The notes under the pieces were generated by a model. That model searched no databases and had not been told where the DNA came from. It was given only the letters and a program-made list of their open reading frames with translations. A DNA stretch of 43,624 nucleotides from a virus, in the IMG/VR virus record IMGVR_UViG_3300010883_000085, positions 1 to 43,624 of that record; one strand, given 5' to 3'. Below are positions 1 to 9,464 of this stretch, one piece after another; position 1 is the first letter of the stretch; every line of letters starts with the position of its first letter. The translations under genes were made by a program, and so were the position numbers.

Positions 1-123
1 ATTTTGATACCCTAACTAGGATACCTATAACCAGCACAAATAACAATACTCCACCAGCTACTATATATAAGCTAGTCATTTATCTCCATTCCTTGTATCC
101 TCCAGGATCACACTCTTTAGGCC
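1..123. repeat. Terminal direct repeat (left copy)
   Basis: These 123 bases are identical to the last 123 bases of the window. Two coding sequences run through the junction without interruption: the SET gene, and the small membrane gene whose start lies here at base 79 and whose body is at the right end. This is what a circularised assembly overlap looks like, from a circularly permuted or truly circular genome. A short physical terminal repeat is possible but less likely because it would cut coding sequence. Confidence 0.9.
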
Positions 124-436
124 CAGCGATGAAATCAGGGGTACTGTTATAGTTAACAGTTATCTCACTGCCGGAGGATATATCTCGTTTAGCTACTAGG
201 TCGTATCTATCTACTCCCTTGGTAGACTGCTCCATTGATCCATTACTGGAATTTCCATGGTTCAGCGTGCCTCCCATTTGAGTAATGACAGGTTCTGATC
301 CATCCCTCCTGGCCACCACAGTACCTATGGCTGACCCCGCAGGGATGTTTTGATTAGCAAATACCCCCCTCCCGTGTATAGTAGAAGGAGATATATACCA
401 CTTCTTGAAATGTTCGTATCCACATGAGTCTGCCAT
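80..436 (-). CDS. SET-domain protein (putative lysine methyltransferase)
   Basis: This 118-residue protein has the outline of a SET domain, the fold that transfers methyl from S-adenosylmethionine to lysine. Residues 21-27 read HGRGVFA, the usual GxG entry motif. Residues 59-60 are Asn-His, matching the NH of the canonical RFINHSCxPN motif. Residues 86-96 (ISSGSEITVNY) match the closing I-x-x-G-E-E-I-T-x-x-Y block with its tyrosine. The Cys of the NHSC motif is absent. I chose the ATG at 436 because AAGGAT lies about 10 nt upstream and the preceding gene stops at 438; in-frame ATGs at 448 and 445 and an upstream start at 472 are alternatives. It sits between a holin-like gene and a lysis-like membrane gene in the late operon. 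The substrate is unknown, and it could be host or virion protein. Confidence 0.75.
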   Translation of the reverse strand: MADSCGYEHFKKWYISPSTIHGRGVFANQNIPAGSAIGTVVARRDGSEPVITQMGGTLNHGNSSNGSMEQSTKGVDRYDLVAKRDISSGSEITVNYNSTPDFIAGPKECDPGGYKEWR

Positions 437-437
437 T

Positions 438-626
438 TTATTCATCATCCTTATTCTTGGCCTTAAGTACATTCAGTCCAAGTAGATTAACGAATCCTAG
501 AAGTTTATTCATGAGATCATTGTCCACCTTGGTGGGAGTAACCGCAGCGAGTGCCGCACATAGGGCAATAACCTTAGCTACGATATCCAAAGCTGCATCT
601 TGATTAGAAGTAAACCATTCAAACAT
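438..626 (-). CDS. Small holin-like membrane protein
   Basis: The 62-residue product has one hydrophobic Ala/Leu-rich segment at about residues 13-29, followed by a TPT motif and a second weakly hydrophobic helix ending in a charged tail (KNKDDE). This pattern, with VTPT after the first helix and LLGLNVLKAK before the tail, recurs in small phage proteins of the late region that are often proposed as holins. Function is inferred from size and topology only. Its ATG overlaps the stop of the large upstream gene by one base (TAATG), and the SET gene begins just after its stop. Confidence 0.5.
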   Translation of the reverse strand: MFEWFTSNQDAALDIVAKVIALCAALAAVTPTKVDNDLMNKLLGFVNLLGLNVLKAKNKDDE

Positions 627-3600
627 TATTCTTCTCCTCCGCCCAATAGTTGTCGGGCACTGTTGTAGACATTACCGGGAATATCTCCCATCCTGTCAGG
701 ATTTTCCATGTAGTACTGGGCTTCTCCGCTTAGAGTTTCCATCACACTTGGCTCCTCCATACTGCCAGACTCCTTAGCTTGTCTTATTATCTCTGAGTAA
801 TTAAATCTAGGATCTATAGACCCCTCAGGCATTCCGGGAGTACGAGATAGAAATAGATTTGCATCGGCTAGATCTTCAAGTTTCTTCTCTGTCTCGATTC
901 CACTATAGTTCACATCCATCTTAGATGCCTTAGGACCCCTACCAAAATTCTTGTCTGCCAGAATTCTCATATAAAGTCCTAGGGTATACTTAACCTTTCC
1001 CGAGGAGGCTTTCCCGTACTTTCCATATCCTGTCCATCCTCCCTGCCACGCATCTAGTATTACCCTAGCATTTAGCCAGTCAATCAATAATGCTCCCCGA
1101 CTCTTCATACTCATAAAGTCGGACATATCAAATATAGATCCGGGGTTAGGAACCGGCATAGTGCCACCGGCCCGCTCCGACCTTGCGATAGCAGTACCTG
1201 CATCAGATCCATCAGGAAGAAACTTAATTGCCGCTAGTACATCATCAAAATTTCCTAGCTGCTCCTTAGTAGCAATATCATCAAATATACCCTGAGCCTT
1301 CATCTTAAGCGCCGTGTTTTTAAGGCCAGCCTTATCTAGTACGGCAACTCCCCCCTGCTCTGATTTCATACTATTCATCATATATGTAATTATAGAGGCG
1401 GTAGCGGCCCTATCCCCCTCTTTATTCCCGTACATAGTCCTAAACTGATTAACTATGGCGTCAAACTTACTCTTATCTGTTGTAAACTGTTCCACCAACA
1501 GTCTGCCAGATTCAGTATCCTCGGATAATATCCGCACAAATTTAGGATTCTTAACTACGTCTTCTACCCTTAAAGCGTACTTCAAGAGATCCTTCTTTAG
1601 TGCGGGGGGTACAACCAGATCCAGAGCCTTCTGACTATCTATATCCTTTGCTCCTGATTGAAAAAGGGTACGTATGGCACTAGGATCTAAAGAAGATATT
1701 CTCTCCGCATAGCTTCCTGCAAGTGCTTCCCACTCAATCTTATTCATCGCACCACTCTTATACAGATCATGGAAAGATTGCACAAGGAGCGGATTATTGA
1801 TAGGATCTACTAACTCTCTGCCTATCTGAGTAGCCGATTTTGATGCGCTTGCTAGACTAGCTGCCTGAAACAGTCTATCCGTGTCCCTGAAACTTTTATA
1901 TCCTTTGTTTACCTCTTTAAGTTGGGAGAGAGTTTCCTTGCTAGCACCTTTTGGGTTAAATAGACTCTCATACAGTCCATGTTGTATTTCCCTAAGCAAC
2001 CTTTTATCTGTATTGGTAGTCAAAGACGTATAGTCTAAATTATCTGCTGTTGTCCTAAGTTGCCGCATAAATCCATAAGCAGTTTCACCAGAGACAGTTT
2101 CGTCTAGTTGGAGAACCTTAAGCATCAAGTTCTCTACGTCACCCCCCTTAGTTATACTATCCGCAGATATTTTTATGGGTCCATTAGGGCCATCGACAGT
2201 CTGATATTTGATGTCTCCTAGTACCCCTGCTATGTTTGCCTTGACTTTAGAAAGGTTCCAAGTAGCCCCTTCACCAGCTAGTTTTGTACCTACCTCGGTA
2301 AAATTGTCTGCCCATACTTTCTGGTTATGCGCCATCCAGCCATAGTAAGAATCAACTGTATTAGCTACCTTACTCTGCCAGCCTTCCTTTAGTCGAGGAA
2401 TTTTTCGTAGGGCCTCTTTTCGCATATTTTTGTTAATATCTTCTACCAACATCATAGCGTCTGCTTTAGGCATAGTTCCAAGACCTGGACCTACTTCAGT
2501 CAGGAAATTATCTGCCATAATCATACCCTGCTGAATTCGTCCCTTTGTATCCCTAGCACCTCTAGTGGTCAAATTCCACATACGAGTTATCTTAGCCTGA
2601 CCATTCTGAGTTACCATAGCGGGAAGAAGACGAGGACCGTTATACCTACTTATAGCCCTCTCCGCTTGCTTCCACATATCCTTGTGGGCTCCTCGAGATA
2701 CGTATACCCAAGTAGCAAATGGTTTAGTTGCTCGTATAAATGATCTTGCCATCACCTCACCGGCGCCATTTGCTATGGCTACATCCCGAGCCTCATTTAT
2801 CCTCTCCTGCAGGGATGGCATAGGTATATCATTGACCTGATTAAGATATTGATTTTCTGCCTCTATTGCTCCAACTCCGCCGAGTATAGACCCTGCTAGA
2901 CGGGCCCCCCCTGATGCAACCCTAGCTGCAGCGGTATTGGTAGTTCCCTTCCCTAAAGCCTTGTCCATGACTCCAGTCTTCCGCACTCCCTTAAATGCCC
3001 TTCCTGCTGCTGAATTCCCTGCCATAGATCCAAGTATCTCACCAGCACCAGCAGCCATTTCATCTAGTGCACCTAGAGTAACAGTCTGAAACGGCTCATT
3101 CTCATTTCTTCTGGCGAACAACATAAGCTCACCATCCCGTATGGGATTGGAGATTATCCTGGTCTCTATTCCAGGTATGGCACTGTCCAGGGCCTTCTGC
3201 TCAGAATCCATACTAGTATCTAGCATACCTCTTCGAGCAAATACAGCCACCATCTCTCCATAGGTTAGGTCAAGATACCCACCCTTAATAGGACCGCCAA
3301 GAATATTCTCCATGTTGGTTACAGCTTCTTTATTGATCCAGTCTACATAATTAGCGTCAGCGGAAGGAAACATATCGGGATGGGTAAAGGGAGTCGCTCC
3401 AAGCATTTCCTGCGCCGCAGCCAGACCTGTCATGCTGTTTCTATTTAATTCCTCTGCGAATCCGGGAGCGCCCAGGGGAGATCCTCCTTCTATCCCCCTA
3501 CGATTATACTCACCTACTATATCTCTCCAATTCAACGGAGTATCTGGCAATGGCCCCTGTACCTCGTTGACTATCTCCGGCGGCTGACTTCCCGTAAGTA

Positions 3601-3880
3601 TGGACTCTAGTCCCTGCTCTAGTCTATTTTGAGGGGTTATATCTGTCGCAGCCTTCTGTCCCCCTACCCCAGGAAACATTTGATCTGCTACCGGTCGAAG
3701 GGTCTCCATGCCAAAACGCGTAGCCATATCCTCAAACCCTATAGACTTTTCTAGCCCTTTCCTCTCTATGAGATGCCGCATGGCTTTATGTACGGCCTGG
3801 TTCCGATCTGGAGCATCCACAGAATACCCAGGAAAGACTTCAAATTCTATATCAACGGGAGCCTTTTTATTATCTGCCAT
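626..3880 (-). CDS. Very large structural protein, probable internal virion/ejection protein
   Basis: This is a 1084-residue protein with no catalytic motif that I recognise. Residues about 270-340 are Gly/Ala-rich and mildly hydrophobic (GAGEILGSMAGNSAAG, SGGARLAGSILGG), and the rest is mainly charged helix. Large helical proteins at the end of the tail block, after the nozzle gene, are typical of podovirus internal virion proteins that are ejected with the DNA, and I infer that role from position, size and composition. There is no transglycosylase signature that I could find. Start ATG at 3880 has AAAGGT upstream. The stop of the preceding gene is 2 nt before it, so the two are probably translationally coupled. 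Confidence 0.6.
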   Translation of the reverse strand: MADNKKAPVDIEFEVFPGYSVDAPDRNQAVHKAMRHLIERKGLEKSIGFEDMATRFGMETLRPVADQMFPGVGGQKAATDITPQNRLEQGLESILTGSQPPEIVNEVQGPLPDTPLNWRDIVGEYNRRGIEGGSPLGAPGFAEELNRNSMTGLAAAQEMLGATPFTHPDMFPSADANYVDWINKEAVTNMENILGGPIKGGYLDLTYGEMVAVFARRGMLDTSMDSEQKALDSAIPGIETRIISNPIRDGELMLFARRNENEPFQTVTLGALDEMAAGAGEILGSMAGNSAAGRAFKGVRKTGVMDKALGKGTTNTAAARVASGGARLAGSILGGVGAIEAENQYLNQVNDIPMPSLQERINEARDVAIANGAGEVMARSFIRATKPFATWVYVSRGAHKDMWKQAERAISRYNGPRLLPAMVTQNGQAKITRMWNLTTRGARDTKGRIQQGMIMADNFLTEVGPGLGTMPKADAMMLVEDINKNMRKEALRKIPRLKEGWQSKVANTVDSYYGWMAHNQKVWADNFTEVGTKLAGEGATWNLSKVKANIAGVLGDIKYQTVDGPNGPIKISADSITKGGDVENLMLKVLQLDETVSGETAYGFMRQLRTTADNLDYTSLTTNTDKRLLREIQHGLYESLFNPKGASKETLSQLKEVNKGYKSFRDTDRLFQAASLASASKSATQIGRELVDPINNPLLVQSFHDLYKSGAMNKIEWEALAGSYAERISSLDPSAIRTLFQSGAKDIDSQKALDLVVPPALKKDLLKYALRVEDVVKNPKFVRILSEDTESGRLLVEQFTTDKSKFDAIVNQFRTMYGNKEGDRAATASIITYMMNSMKSEQGGVAVLDKAGLKNTALKMKAQGIFDDIATKEQLGNFDDVLAAIKFLPDGSDAGTAIARSERAGGTMPVPNPGSIFDMSDFMSMKSRGALLIDWLNARVILDAWQGGWTGYGKYGKASSGKVKYTLGLYMRILADKNFGRGPKASKMDVNYSGIETEKKLEDLADANLFLSRTPGMPEGSIDPRFNYSEIIRQAKESGSMEEPSVMETLSGEAQYYMENPDRMGDIPGNVYNSARQLLGGGEE

Positions 3881-3882
3881 TG

Positions 3883-5727
3883 TTAATTATTACCTTTGTT
3901 CAGTAGTTCTAGTGTCATCTCATCCAGGAATTCATTTAGCTTTGTGTCCAGTTTTATAGCCTCCGAGGTGGATTTATAAAAAGGCGATCCTTGACTACCT
4001 AGTATCTCACGTCTCATTCCCTTTATCTGTGGTCCTCCGTATGGATGTCCTGCATGAAGGGGACGGGCTCCGCCAGTTCTCCCAGTATAAAACTCATAAA
4101 CATTAGACCGCAACACACTACTAGGACTAGGAGGTAACGGCCGCTGCTTCAAAGATTCAGGCCACTGGAATATATCTGCCTTATTCTCTGCGTTTGTCAT
4201 AAGTATTCCTATCTGACCAGTTATATACATTCCTAGATCTTCAGTATTCGAGAACTGATTAAATTCCCTCATAACAGCCTGGATCTCGGCAGCGGCGGGT
4301 GCCCTAGGAGAGGTTGCAGTTTTAGACAATCGCCCAGGGCTCCTAGCCTGTGCTACAAGAATTGCTAATTGCGAAAGTTGACCAGCGACATAGGCACTCT
4401 CTGTAGCGGTACCTCCTATACTCTCGGCCAGATCCCATACCCCCCCGTAGCCTCCATTTTCTAGTTGACTTTTCCAATCTGTCTGGGAGGGGAGGTTCAA
4501 AAATGACATACTCCCGTCATCATTACCTCCTACATTAATCCAACCAGATCCATTTGCATTGGGAATCTTGATAACCGAATAAGGATCTGGATCCCCAGAC
4601 TTTTCCTGGATCTTACTCAATACTCCTAGTTGATTTCGTACACCACTAAATATGCGAACCGCATCTCCGAGAACTCCACGGGCTACTCTTGGATTTTGTC
4701 CAGACTTAAACAAGGTTTGTATGAAGGGCAGCGCGGTCCTGCCAAGAGCAGCAATCTGATTAGTTGTCCCCCGAACATTATGTGCGTCAGTAAGAAATCT
4801 ATCGGCTGACTCATATTCTGCTTTTTGCTGAGGGGTCATATGAGTAGCATCGTATACTCCTTTCTTACCCAAAGATACTGTCCGGGTTTCCCCAGTTAGC
4901 CTATTCCTAAACACTGCCTCTTTTTGTACCTGGGCTATGCCTGCTTCTGACTGGGGAACTTCCTCCTCTGCTACACCAATTTTTTCCCATACTTTAGTCT
5001 CGTTCTCCACAAGCCTATCATACTCAGCTTCCTCATCCGCTACATTGCCTTGCCATGTTTGAACTGCGCCTTGAAAGAGAGATAGATACGCGGCGGGTGT
5101 TATTTCATTAGTAACAAGCTGCCCGCGAGCATTCTCCAGCATCTTCAGTCTTTCCGGAGACATAGAAGCTCCCCGCTCGGGATGGTGAACATCTTCTTGC
5201 AGTTGCGCGAGCAATGTATCGGCCTGTTTTACCCCAGCGATTCCCTGGATAGTAGATATCCTAGCTTGTTGCTCCGCTTTGCTAAGGGTACTATCCCCCA
5301 TAATCTCGGCCACTGCAACATTAGGATCGGTGATGGGTCCAAGTGGAGAACGTCCTCCTCCTCCCCATGACCATGTGTCAGCCCCCGAAGGTTTCTTGCC
5401 TGTGAGTGCCTGGTCCAACCCTTCAGGAAGGAGAAGTCGAAGGAGGTGGGTAGGAGGAAACATATCCATCCCCTTCCCCAATGCGCCCCCTATTCCCGGA
5501 ATGTTTCTTAGGTTAGGTAGTTCTTGATTGGCCTGGAGCTGTTGTGCCTCCTCCTCTCTGGCCTGGATCAATTCAGGAGGAGTACCCCCTCCAGGACCCC
5601 CGGCGACATCACTGTAGAGTCCCGATCCTTCTAGGAAACGAAGATCTGTGAATCGACTTTCCTTTACTACCCCTAGCTGTTTAAGTATATTCGCCTCCGC
5701 AGCACGCTCTATTTCATTGCCAGCCAT
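3883..5727 (-). CDS. Probable internal virion protein
   Basis: The 614-residue product is Gln/Glu/Ala-rich and largely helical, with a Gly/Pro-rich stretch at about residues 40-125 and a mid-protein region rich in charged residues. I recognise no enzyme motif. It lies between two other large late proteins, with a 1 nt TAATG overlap at its start, and the three together look like the internal core or ejection set of a podovirus. The assignment is by context. It could also be another tail-hub component. Confidence 0.5.
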   Translation of the reverse strand: MAGNEIERAAEANILKQLGVVKESRFTDLRFLEGSGLYSDVAGGPGGGTPPELIQAREEEAQQLQANQELPNLRNIPGIGGALGKGMDMFPPTHLLRLLLPEGLDQALTGKKPSGADTWSWGGGGRSPLGPITDPNVAVAEIMGDSTLSKAEQQARISTIQGIAGVKQADTLLAQLQEDVHHPERGASMSPERLKMLENARGQLVTNEITPAAYLSLFQGAVQTWQGNVADEEAEYDRLVENETKVWEKIGVAEEEVPQSEAGIAQVQKEAVFRNRLTGETRTVSLGKKGVYDATHMTPQQKAEYESADRFLTDAHNVRGTTNQIAALGRTALPFIQTLFKSGQNPRVARGVLGDAVRIFSGVRNQLGVLSKIQEKSGDPDPYSVIKIPNANGSGWINVGGNDDGSMSFLNLPSQTDWKSQLENGGYGGVWDLAESIGGTATESAYVAGQLSQLAILVAQARSPGRLSKTATSPRAPAAAEIQAVMREFNQFSNTEDLGMYITGQIGILMTNAENKADIFQWPESLKQRPLPPSPSSVLRSNVYEFYTGRTGGARPLHAGHPYGGPQIKGMRREILGSQGSPFYKSTSEAIKLDTKLNEFLDEMTLELLNKGNN

Positions 5728-6716
5728 TACGCATTCTCCTCTTCCATCTCAGATCCTTTGCGCTCAGCCCATTCAAAGAAGGGTCTCCAGTTCTCCCTGA
5801 TACCATTAGAAGTTCTAATAGCCAAGGCCAGTGCCTCAGAGTGGTGGGTATAAAAATTCTTGAAGTGGAAGCTAGAATATCCAGTCCATCCTTCGGTAAT
5901 CCATGCTCGGGCATTGAACCACTCAGGCGTGAACCACCCAAAGTATTCTGCCGCAGCATGGCATACCCCAAGTCCAGCACTTGTACTCTCGGATTCTCCG
6001 AAACTTCCAATTCCCATACCAACTGAGGTGGAGATCTGTGCGGGGATACCCAGAGATTGAATCATAGCCTGCATTCTCTTATCTCGGGACATCTCATCAA
6101 ACTGAAACTGCGTGAGTTTCTCAGCTTGTTCCTTCTCACGCATTTCCCTGAATATCTGCGGGAGGGCTGACATCAAACTCGGGAGTTGCTGCCCAGCTCG
6201 GTCAGCCCTACCCTGTCGCCCGTATACGTCCTGGGCTGCTATAGGGGCCCTAGCCCTGGCAATATCCCCCAAGGCCCGGCTAATTATATCTGTCTCCCCC
6301 TTGTGCATATCGGAGCTTCTTCTATTCTGATAAGCCCCCATACCACCACCTTCACGTTTAAGGTTACCTGACTGTTGATATGCTTGTTCCATCACAGGGG
6401 CATCTATAGAAGCAGTTAAAGCGTCAAGCATGGTCTGGTTCATCCCTGACTTAGCTTCCTTCTGTATATCCCTATTATACTGGGCCTGATTCAGGAATTC
6501 CTGCTCCATCCCGGTAAGAGATTGCTGCTCTCTTCCACCGATAGCAGTAGTGGGAACCTGTCCAGAAGTCCACCCCTCTATCTCCTCCATGAAGCCTCCC
6601 GGCCCCAGGATCTTACCCATAATAGCCTCTTGCGCTCTTCGCTGATAGTCCTGTAGTAGATCTAAGGGTTTAGACCATTGACTAGATTCAGAATGACTCC
6701 CGGACGCACTTCCCAT
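5727..6716 (-). CDS. Structural protein with aromatic-rich C-terminal domain
   Basis: The 329-residue protein has two parts. Residues 1-240 are a Gln/Arg-rich helical region with coiled-coil character (REMREKEQAEKLTQF). Residues about 250-320 form a distinct Trp/Tyr/Phe/His-rich domain (CHAAAEYFG, FTPEWFNARAW, WRPFFEWAERKG). Aromatic tails with this Cys-Ala-Ala-x-x-x-(F/Y)G start occur at the end of tail or internal virion proteins in several phages, but I cannot name the family. The ATG at 6716 has AGGAG 8 nt upstream, and a copy of the TTCAATAATTGAA motif lies just before that ribosome site. It is probably part of the virion together with its two downstream neighbours. Confidence 0.5.
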   Translation of the reverse strand: MGSASGSHSESSQWSKPLDLLQDYQRRAQEAIMGKILGPGGFMEEIEGWTSGQVPTTAIGGREQQSLTGMEQEFLNQAQYNRDIQKEAKSGMNQTMLDALTASIDAPVMEQAYQQSGNLKREGGGMGAYQNRRSSDMHKGETDIISRALGDIARARAPIAAQDVYGRQGRADRAGQQLPSLMSALPQIFREMREKEQAEKLTQFQFDEMSRDKRMQAMIQSLGIPAQISTSVGMGIGSFGESESTSAGLGVCHAAAEYFGWFTPEWFNARAWITEGWTGYSSFHFKNFYTHHSEALALAIRTSNGIRENWRPFFEWAERKGSEMEEENA

Positions 6717-6731
6717 TTTTCACTCCTAACT

Positions 6732-6744
6732 TTCAATTATTGAA
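6732..6744 (-). promoter_or_regulatory. Oriented 13 bp motif, copy a
   Basis: Read on the minus strand this is TTCAATAATTGAA, exact consensus. It lies between the stop codon of the 89-residue gene and the AGGAG ribosome site of the next gene. A perfect 5 bp hairpin (GCTAT-AAG-ATAGC, 6749-6761) sits immediately upstream in the sense direction. Confidence 0.6.
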
Positions 6745-6749
6745 TATTG

Positions 6750-7019
6750 CTATCTTATAGCTTCAGAAATATATTTTCGAATGAGCTGGGCTAATGCCTT
6801 AGTTTCCCGCTCAATATAATGTCTATCTTCTGTCTCTACGTATCCCTGATTATGTGCTTCTCTTACATAATTTATAATGTCTAAGACTTCCTCATATGCC
6901 TCTATCATCGGGGGCTGTCCTACCCATTCAGGACTTCCCGCCCGTAACTCTGACGCTCCCTTACTCCATCTAAGAGACAGGGCCTCTTCCAAAGGTAGGT
7001 TATATAATTCAGTGGTCAT
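6750..7019 (-). CDS. Small late protein, unknown
   Basis: The 89-residue acidic, helical protein has no recognisable motif. A predicted C-terminal helix (residues about 65-89, rich in Glu, Lys and Ile) may mediate assembly. Its ATG shares an ATGA overlap with the stop of the nozzle-like gene. By position it would be a minor tail or internal-core component or a chaperone. Confidence 0.6.
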   Translation of the reverse strand: MTTELYNLPLEEALSLRWSKGASELRAGSPEWVGQPPMIEAYEEVLDIINYVREAHNQGYVETEDRHYIERETKALAQLIRKYISEAIR

Positions 7020-9256
7020 GTCAATCTATACCTATCTTCCTCTCGATATCGAATGGCCAGTGGACCTAACTCGCCCCCTCCGCCTGTTCCCGCTATACGG
7101 TACCTAAAAGTATCAGATACTCCCTGTGCATGTACCCTAGTCCTACTTTTTATACTACCTGCCGTAATAGTTTTCATGTCAGTAAAATTCTGGCCTCCAT
7201 CTCGACTCACACTAATAGTAACTGATACTCCGTGAAGGGCCATATCTATAAAATCTGTCCTCAATTCTTTTTCAAATCCCGTAAAATCCTTAGTCTCTAT
7301 AGACCAATCTATACCATATCCAGTAAAAAGATTACCCGGATCAATAGCGTCGGCAAAAGACCTATAATCTATATTATAAATTCCAAACCCACCTGCCCGT
7401 GAAAGCCTAGCAATAATAGAAGTGAAACTTATCTTAGTATCCCACGTACTTGAGTCCTCGGGACTGCCTACCTTGAAGGAACCTAATGTAGCGGGAGCAG
7501 TGGGTTGAGTTACAGAAGTTATCGTCTGCTGTGTAGTAGTCCCGTTATTGAGAGTGAGAACTACTTCATCGCCCACTTGAAAATCTATAGTATGATCAAA
7601 ACTACCTAATGTCTGCCTAGGAGATATATTAGCCCCATCCCCGACATAAAGAATTGTCATAACAGGAGTATGCACAGGAGCGAGACTATCAGTACCTAAC
7701 GTAACTGTAGGAGCATCAGAAGCCAACACTTCAGCGTTCCACGGAATGGCCCAATCACTCCAGGGACCATCTGCTGATGCCCATGTACTAGCCTTCTGAC
7801 TGAAAGCTACTCCGCTTCCGCACATAGGGGTTGGAAAAGACCTAGCACTAAAAGTAGCTGATGAAGATCCAGCAGATAAACTTTGTATATCAAGTACTAA
7901 CGCATCATATGAGTATTCTTCCCCTCTGGTAGGTATGAAAAAATACAACTCCCGGAACTCAGATAGGTATGCAGTGAATGTTCTATGCATATTAGAGCTA
8001 TCTATCAATCCACCTACATCAAAATATCGCTGGTTAACAGGCCCTGATATAAGTTTGGCTGAGTAGCCTCCGGTGTACTGGTATATACCGTTAGGGGCCA
8101 TGAATACATGAGAGTCCCCGGTAGAGAATATAGCCTGATTAGACACGCATCCGAAACCCTCACCTATCACCGAGGTACCTATAGACGATCCAGCGACAGC
8201 TCCCATAAAGGCGAATAGATAATTTACTGAGCCGGCGTAACTCATTCTAGTTATAGATCTAGGACCGTATACTATCATATCAGGCCCAAGACTCTTCATA
8301 GCACTTATCTCGGACCCCTCCTCAAGTATATCCTGCTGACCAGCATTATCAGAAGTCCATTCAGTAGGATCACCTATGTCACTCCAGAGAATAGTATTAG
8401 GTTTGGAATCCCCACCTAGGGTGCAATTAGCCAGTATTAAGGTACCCTTGAATGTAGCCACTGTCTGACATTTGACGTTAGTTGCGTAAGGAAGATTAGG
8501 AACCTTATATAGTTTATTTCCCTCGTAATAATACGGAACATCTACTCCATTTGTAAAAACTGTCCACGGTATGCCAGCGGTAGGATCTCCCCAGGGTACA
8601 GAGACTACTGATACATGCTTCTCCCTAGATCCGTCAAGGGTCTTTCCTACGGTGATAGAGTTTCCTGCTGTTACTGTTGCGCCCGCTGGAAGACCAGTAG
8701 TTAGTTGGACAAGAGTCACAGCGCCATCCACAACAGAACTGTTAATAATATCCTGATGTTGAGCTCCAGTATCTAATATGACACCTATCTTCATACCTGC
8801 TGCTGTGGGACTGTCACCATCTACTACAAAATCAGTGCCGACTACGACAAGAGCGGTCCTACTATCTGATGATCCAATAGTGGTGTGGACTACCCCGGAG
8901 TAGATACTTTCTTCAGGGGGGACATACTGCCACTCCCGGAAACTCTCGTCACCTATATCATATGTAGTCAACCTAAGTACCGTCTCATCAGTTATACCTA
9001 AGATAGTCTGCGCGCCTCCATTCTCCCATACAGCGGTGGTCCTGAGATTACCATTCCCGGTGTTATTACCCCCGAATAGGACATACCCAGGATCTACCCT
9101 AACCTTACCCTCCCGGAGAGAGAGATTGGATACATTAGGAGACTGACCTGCGGGGAGTAGTTCCGGGGAAGTAGTAGTATCCAATCCTCCCGCTAAGGAA
9201 GGAATCACGACTACTCTCCACTCACTATCTACCTTGCTAGGTACAACTTCTGCCAT
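7016..9256 (-). CDS. Tail nozzle/tubular protein B-like
   Basis: The 746-residue product is rich in beta-strand, Gly, Ser, Thr and aromatic residues. Its N-terminus (SLAGGLDTTTSPELLPAG, SNLSLREGKVRVDPGY) matches the usual opening of podovirus tail-nozzle or stabilisation proteins, where a strand-rich domain defines the reference frame of the subunit. Central segments such as ILWSDIGDPTEWTSDN, YGPRSITRMSYAG and VFMAPNGIYQYTGGYS are typical beta-propeller blades of this group. It would form the distal tail tube below the adaptor ring. The start ATG at 9256 overlaps the previous stop by 1 nt. Confidence 0.7.
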   Translation of the reverse strand: MAEVVPSKVDSEWRVVVIPSLAGGLDTTTSPELLPAGQSPNVSNLSLREGKVRVDPGYVLFGGNNTGNGNLRTTAVWENGGAQTILGITDETVLRLTTYDIGDESFREWQYVPPEESIYSGVVHTTIGSSDSRTALVVVGTDFVVDGDSPTAAGMKIGVILDTGAQHQDIINSSVVDGAVTLVQLTTGLPAGATVTAGNSITVGKTLDGSREKHVSVVSVPWGDPTAGIPWTVFTNGVDVPYYYEGNKLYKVPNLPYATNVKCQTVATFKGTLILANCTLGGDSKPNTILWSDIGDPTEWTSDNAGQQDILEEGSEISAMKSLGPDMIVYGPRSITRMSYAGSVNYLFAFMGAVAGSSIGTSVIGEGFGCVSNQAIFSTGDSHVFMAPNGIYQYTGGYSAKLISGPVNQRYFDVGGLIDSSNMHRTFTAYLSEFRELYFFIPTRGEEYSYDALVLDIQSLSAGSSSATFSARSFPTPMCGSGVAFSQKASTWASADGPWSDWAIPWNAEVLASDAPTVTLGTDSLAPVHTPVMTILYVGDGANISPRQTLGSFDHTIDFQVGDEVVLTLNNGTTTQQTITSVTQPTAPATLGSFKVGSPEDSSTWDTKISFTSIIARLSRAGGFGIYNIDYRSFADAIDPGNLFTGYGIDWSIETKDFTGFEKELRTDFIDMALHGVSVTISVSRDGGQNFTDMKTITAGSIKSRTRVHAQGVSDTFRYRIAGTGGGGELGPLAIRYREEDRYRLT

Positions 9257-9462
9257 TATCTATTTTTTATCTCTTTCATTATATTAATAAGGAGGGGTAG
9301 TTCTATATCGGCAGATACATTTCCCATCTCCTCTGTCAGAGTGGCTAGCTCGGCTATCATTGTCTTGAGTTCCTCGGGAAGTTCCACGGGGACACCCTGT
9401 AAAGCCGCCACTACTGCATGTGCCCGTTGAATAATTTGAATATCGCTAATAGTTATGTCCAT
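9256..9462 (-). CDS. Small late protein, unknown
   Basis: The 68-residue, mostly helical acidic protein (VELPEELKTMIAELATLTEEMG) has no Cys and no membrane segment. It sits between the giant fibre and the nozzle-like gene. Small genes downstream of a fibre gene are often fibre-assembly chaperones, which is a possible role here but is not shown by the sequence. Confidence 0.55.
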   Translation of the reverse strand: MDITISDIQIIQRAHAVVAALQGVPVELPEELKTMIAELATLTEEMGNVSADIELPLLINIMKEIKNR

Positions 9463-9464
9463 TT

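Noticed and set aside
1-123. True physical terminal repeat of the virion DNA
   Set aside because: The repeat cuts through two coding sequences and is of the length expected for an assembly overlap; without read-level data I prefer a circular map.
9410-9440. An eighth copy of the 13 bp motif inside the 68-residue late gene
   Set aside because: The sequence (ATTCAAATTATTCAA on the minus strand) matches only loosely and lies in coding sequence, so I treat it as chance.
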